This document shows, piece by piece, positions 61,611-64,000 of a stretch of DNA of 64,000 nucleotides. Every line of letters begins with the position of its first letter. Positions within the stretch are counted from its first letter, which is position 1. The stretch covers positions 17,070-81,069 of the forward strand of contig CAYGTI010000013.1 of assembly GCA_964352785.1 (NCBI GenBank). Reading direction: 5' to 3'. A program made the translations under genes and the position numbers. The notes under the pieces are model-generated. The model had not been told where the DNA came from. It made no database searches and saw nothing but the letters and a program-made list of their open reading frames with translations. The DNA comes from JACOMS01 sp964352785 (GTDB lineage: Bacteria > Pseudomonadota > Alphaproteobacteria > Caulobacterales > Maricaulaceae).

Positions 61611-61717
61611 CTTCGATTTCGAGATTGACCATTCCCTTCCACTTGGGATCATTCACCGATGGCGAAGCTCGTCAGATATGTGTATAGATGCAACATATTA
61701 ATGGATAAGGATTTTGA

Positions 61718-62992
61718 ATGTTTCGGGAAGTTTGTGTTGGTTTAGTTATTTGTGTTTCTGCTCTCGTTATGACGGCTTGCCAAAAGGTGAAGCCCGTGGC
61801 GCCTTCTCCTGCCAAAATTAATGCAGACGTTGTTGATACCTCTTTGTCAGAGTTAGTCACGGAAGGCTCTGTTATAGGGGGATCGGCCCTTATTTATTCT
61901 TGCAATCAGGAAATTTACTACGGTGATTTCGGAGACGCAGACCGAGAAGCAGATAAGTCGTGGCAACGTGATACGTTGGCCACAATTTACTCGATGACAA
62001 AACCTATCACAGGCGTGACATTGATGTCTCTATATGAGGAAGGCCTTTTTGATATGGATGCGCCACTAGCGGACTACCTCCCTGAATATGAAGGGGTTAA
62101 AGTATTCGCGGGTGTCAAGGATGACGGATCACTCATCTTAGAGACGCCCCGCCGCCCTATAAAAGTGATTGATATTTTTCGTCACACTGCCTGTTTTGGT
62201 TATGGCTGGGGCGATGACCCAGTGTCTGCGTTGATGAACGAAGCGCAAATTATGGATCCCTCTAAGCCGCTGTCGCAGTTTAGCCAAGAACTTGCAGAGC
62301 TTCCGCTCTATTGTCATCCCGGCGAAGCTTGGAAGTATAGCGTCGCTGTTGACGTCCAAGCCCGCCTCGCAGAAGTAATAACCGGAAAACCTTTCGACCA
62401 ACTCGTGCAGGAGCGTGTCCTTGGGCCGCTAAAAATGACAGATACCAGCTATTTTGTCTCTGATGATAAAAAGTCTCGCGTCGCGGCTATCTATGCCAAA
62501 GGTCCGGACGGCTCCCTCACACGCGTTCCCGACACAGAAGTCTATAGCTTTCGCAAAGAGAAACCCGTGCAGATTAATGGCGGCTTCGGGCTGACTTCAA
62601 GCATTGATGACTATATGCGTTTCGCGCTCATGCTCCAGAATGAAGGCAGCTATGATGGTGTTCAAATTCTAAAACCAGAAACAGTCGCTTTCATGGCTGA
62701 AGATCACCTTCCCCCCGGGTTGACAGATAAAGACTTTCTTCCGTCCAAAGGACAAATGGGATTTGGTTTGAATTTTGCTGTACGTCTCGCGCCCCCCGCC
62801 AATGACGCGGAGCCTGTCGGAGCCGAAGGTGAGTTTTTCTGGGATGGTGCCGCAAGCACGCTATTTTGGGTCGACCCCAAAAATGACATTACAGCAGTCT
62901 TTTTCATCCAAGTATTCCCTTTTGACGGCACATCGCAGGCCAAGTTTCGACGTGCCGTTTACGACGCGCTAGATTTAGAAGGCGCGGAATAA
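61718..62992 (+). CDS. Serine hydrolase of the beta-lactamase/EstB family, lipoprotein
   Basis: A 424-residue class C beta-lactamase-fold hydrolase. Lipobox VMTAC (C21). SxxK motif SMTK at 92-95; Y-x-N-like YSV near residue 206; GGFGLTSSIDDYMRFALML is typical of the EstB/esterase branch. In xylan loci this type can act as an esterase, for instance on acetylated or feruloylated oligosaccharides, but the substrate is not shown by the sequence. Last gene before the island's right end, divergent from the acetylesterase. Confidence 0.85.
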   Translation: MFREVCVGLVICVSALVMTACQKVKPVAPSPAKINADVVDTSLSELVTEGSVIGGSALIYSCNQEIYYGDFGDADREADKSWQRDTLATIYSMTKPITGVTLMSLYEEGLFDMDAPLADYLPEYEGVKVFAGVKDDGSLILETPRRPIKVIDIFRHTACFGYGWGDDPVSALMNEAQIMDPSKPLSQFSQELAELPLYCHPGEAWKYSVAVDVQARLAEVITGKPFDQLVQERVLGPLKMTDTSYFVSDDKKSRVAAIYAKGPDGSLTRVPDTEVYSFRKEKPVQINGGFGLTSSIDDYMRFALMLQNEGSYDGVQILKPETVAFMAEDHLPPGLTDKDFLPSKGQMGFGLNFAVRLAPPANDAEPVGAEGEFFWDGAASTLFWVDPKNDITAVFFIQVFPFDGTSQAKFRRAVYDALDLEGAE

Positions 62993-63164
62993 AGATTTGA
63001 ATATGGATTAATAGGGCCGTTTCGGAGGTGTATTTCGCAGTCTCGGAAGATTGCCTTACTAAAACCCCGACTTCTTGCCTCACAATAAACCTAACTCCTT
63101 GCCTCACAAATGACTTGCGTTGCCTTCTAAAGCATTGTATTTATTGATCTAATGGAAAGCGCTA
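62993..63164. other. Right end of the island, non-coding
   Basis: No gene is evident. The stretch holds the candidate arm-type repeats, a further partial TTGCCTTAC copy near 63051 and a copy of AGTCTCGGAA (63039-63048) also found near the left end. The AT-rich tract beyond the att-like site (63184-63336) also contains no recognisable gene. Confidence 0.5.
63069..63110 (+). repeat. Two candidate integrase arm-type repeats, right end
   Basis: GACTTCTTGCCTCACAAT (63069-63086) and TAACTCCTTGCCTCACAAA (63092-63110) are direct repeats with 23-base spacing. Both are near-identical to the left-end copy at 47736-47754. In the circular form they would flank the core opposite the integrase side. Confidence 0.45.
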
Positions 63165-63183
63165 AGCCCTCTCGGTCGCACCA
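63165..63183 (+). other. Right att-like site (attR core)
   Basis: AGCCCTCTCGGTCGCACCA, an imperfect copy (16 of 19) of the tRNA-Leu 3' end including the CCA. It marks the probable right limit of the element; the next bases are AT-rich and then IS remnants. A different tRNA of similar end could be its source. Confidence 0.5.
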
Positions 63184-63336
63184 ATTAATTTCTTAAGTTA
63201 TTGTTTTATATAATATTTTTATTAGTATAAAATACAGACCACCCTTTCGCCCACCATTTTGTTTGTGATGTATTTTTAAATCCCCTGTGTGGATTTGTGC
63301 AGTTCACGAAGTGCTTGATTTAGTTTAAGCGATGCT

Positions 63337-63540
63337 TCAGGGGCTAAAGTTCCAAAGCAGAAGTTCGTCAATGCGGTTTTGTTTGTGGCAATGGGCTATA
63401 GCTGTGAGAACACCAGTCAAATAACCATGTGTTTCAATACTGCTGAGCTTACAGGTCTCGATGAGTGAGGCGAGCATGGCCCAGTTTTGCGCGCCTGTCT
63501 CATGCCCGGCAAAGAGCGCGTTCTGGTGTTGTCGGGTTAA
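63337..63540 (-). pseudogene. IS66-family transposase (TnpC) C-terminal remnant
   Basis: On the minus strand the frame reads QNALFAGHETGAQNWAM, then LASLIETCKLSSIETHGYL and RIDELLLWNFSP before a stop. This is the conserved C-terminus of IS66 transposases (usually NALFAGSDEGA-W, SLIETCKLNGV, IDELLPW). Only about 68 residues survive and there is no start codon, so the gene is dead. It was probably cut by the IS6-like insertion beside it. Confidence 0.8.
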
Positions 63541-63574
63541 CTCGTGATTTTGAGTTTTCTGTTATGGAACTCGG

Positions 63575-64000
63575 ATGAAGACCTCCATTTATGCCCACCA
63601 CCGTTTCCCGCCTTATATTATTAGGCAGGCTGTTTGGTTGTATTTCAGGTTCAATCTGAGTTTTCGTGACGTTGAAGAGCTAATGGCAGAGCGGGGCGTG
63701 GATGTGTCTTATGAAATACTCCACAAATGGGTTCATAAGTTTGGGAGGCTTTACGCCAACCGAATCAAAGAAAGAGCTGAAAGGCCGTCGCGTGTTTGGT
63801 AGCTAGATGAAATCTACACCAAGATGAACGGCAAAATGGTTTATCTTTGGCGCGCCGTTGATAATGGGGGCAGGGTCTTAGACATTGTAATCCAAAGCCG
63901 GAAGAATACAAAGGCTGCTCTCGGTTTACGGGCCAATCTATAACCTCTTCAATTATCAACGTCACCTCATCTCAAGAAACACGCTTCGAAAAATTCGTAT
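63575..64000 (+). pseudogene. Decayed IS6-family transposase, runs off the window
   Basis: The start encodes the IS6 N-terminus (HRFPPYIIRQAVWLYFRFNLSFRDVEELMAERGVDVSYEI, IKERAERPSRVW). An in-frame TAG then stands at the codon before LDEIYTKMNG, where the intact family has a residue before the first catalytic aspartate. After RKNTKAAL the frame breaks and about half the catalytic domain is missing, because the C-terminal PIYNLFNYQRHLISRNTLRKIR follows in another frame at 63938 onward. The stop, deletion and frameshift mean it is inactive. Confidence 0.82.

Larger units (their letters stand above)
47624..63183. mobile_element. Putative integrative mobilisable genomic island at tRNA-Leu
   Basis: The island is bounded by the 3' 19 bases of tRNA-Leu (47624-47642) and an imperfect copy (63165-63183, 16 of 19 identical, including a shared CTCGG-CGCACCA). 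A tyrosine integrase lies 134 bases inside the tRNA, as in most tRNA-targeting elements, and a VirD2-type relaxase is present. Cargo includes an HNH-nuclease operon and a glucuronoxylan locus. No type IV secretion genes are visible, so the element would rely on a helper to move. IS remnants just past the right site make the right boundary less certain. Confidence 0.62.

Noticed and set aside
63575..63940. Programmed stop-codon read-through in the IS6-like transposase
   Set aside because: The catalytic domain also carries a large deletion and frame change, so the gene is dead whatever happens at the TAG.

Overview
The window reads as chromosome from a marine-type alphaproteobacterium in or near the Caulobacterales/Maricaulales (Hyphomonadaceae-like). 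This rests on lineage-typical small families (UrcA, the CC0125/CC1285 lipoprotein, DUF1178, DUF1289, TIGR02001), on alphaproteobacterial gene neighbourhoods (comF-grxC-nitrilase-DUF1178; argJ-parvulin next to secA; lptM-lysA), and on GC content near one half by eye. No genus is claimed. Almost all protein functions below come from recognising family motifs in the translations; no database search was run.

Bases 1-26400 are mostly housekeeping: the carB 3' end, a urcA-like gene, lysC, ubiG, an orphan ParB-like gene, the comF-grxC-nit-DUF1178 operon, an NDUFAF5-like methyltransferase, mutT, parvulin-argJ, secA, a TIGR02001 outer-membrane protein, accA, an M16 peptidase, a 46-aa membrane peptide-532-aa exported protein-xerD operon, aroK-aroB-corC, and glpK.

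Bases 26500-40000 hold regulatory and storage functions. A luxR-luxI quorum-sensing pair is followed by a coupled 80-aa gene, and luxR is separated from luxI by an intrinsic terminator and a hairpin over the luxI ribosome-binding site. A cyanophycin locus follows: cyanophycinase, cyanophycin synthetase and a second Mur-ligase protein in one operon, with a convergent isoaspartyl peptidase. Next come a two-component system with a His/Arg/Pro-rich sensor insertion and a divergent animal-type heme peroxidase lipoprotein. Bases 40000-47300 carry a translationally coupled tetR-plsC-MFS-SpoU operon, DUF1289/DUF2891 genes, lptM-lysA and tRNA-fMet.

From tRNA-Leu(GAG) at 47556 onward the window looks like a roughly 15.5-kb mobilisable genomic island. 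The tRNA 3' end is imperfectly repeated (16 of 19 bases) at 63165-63183, and candidate integrase arm-type repeats lie inside both ends. A tyrosine integrase sits next to the tRNA. The cargo is a three-gene, ATGA-coupled operon (HNH nuclease, unknown protein, small nucleotidyltransferase) that may be a defence module, a VirD2-type DUF3363 relaxase, and a glucuronoxylan-degradation locus (GH10, GH43, GH115, a sialate/acetylxylan-esterase-like protein and a beta-lactamase-fold hydrolase). Past the right att-like site are decayed IS66 and IS6 transposases.

The leading candidates for something new are the HNH operon, the island that joins a relaxase to a complete glucuronoxylan enzyme set, and a possible structured RNA between these modules.
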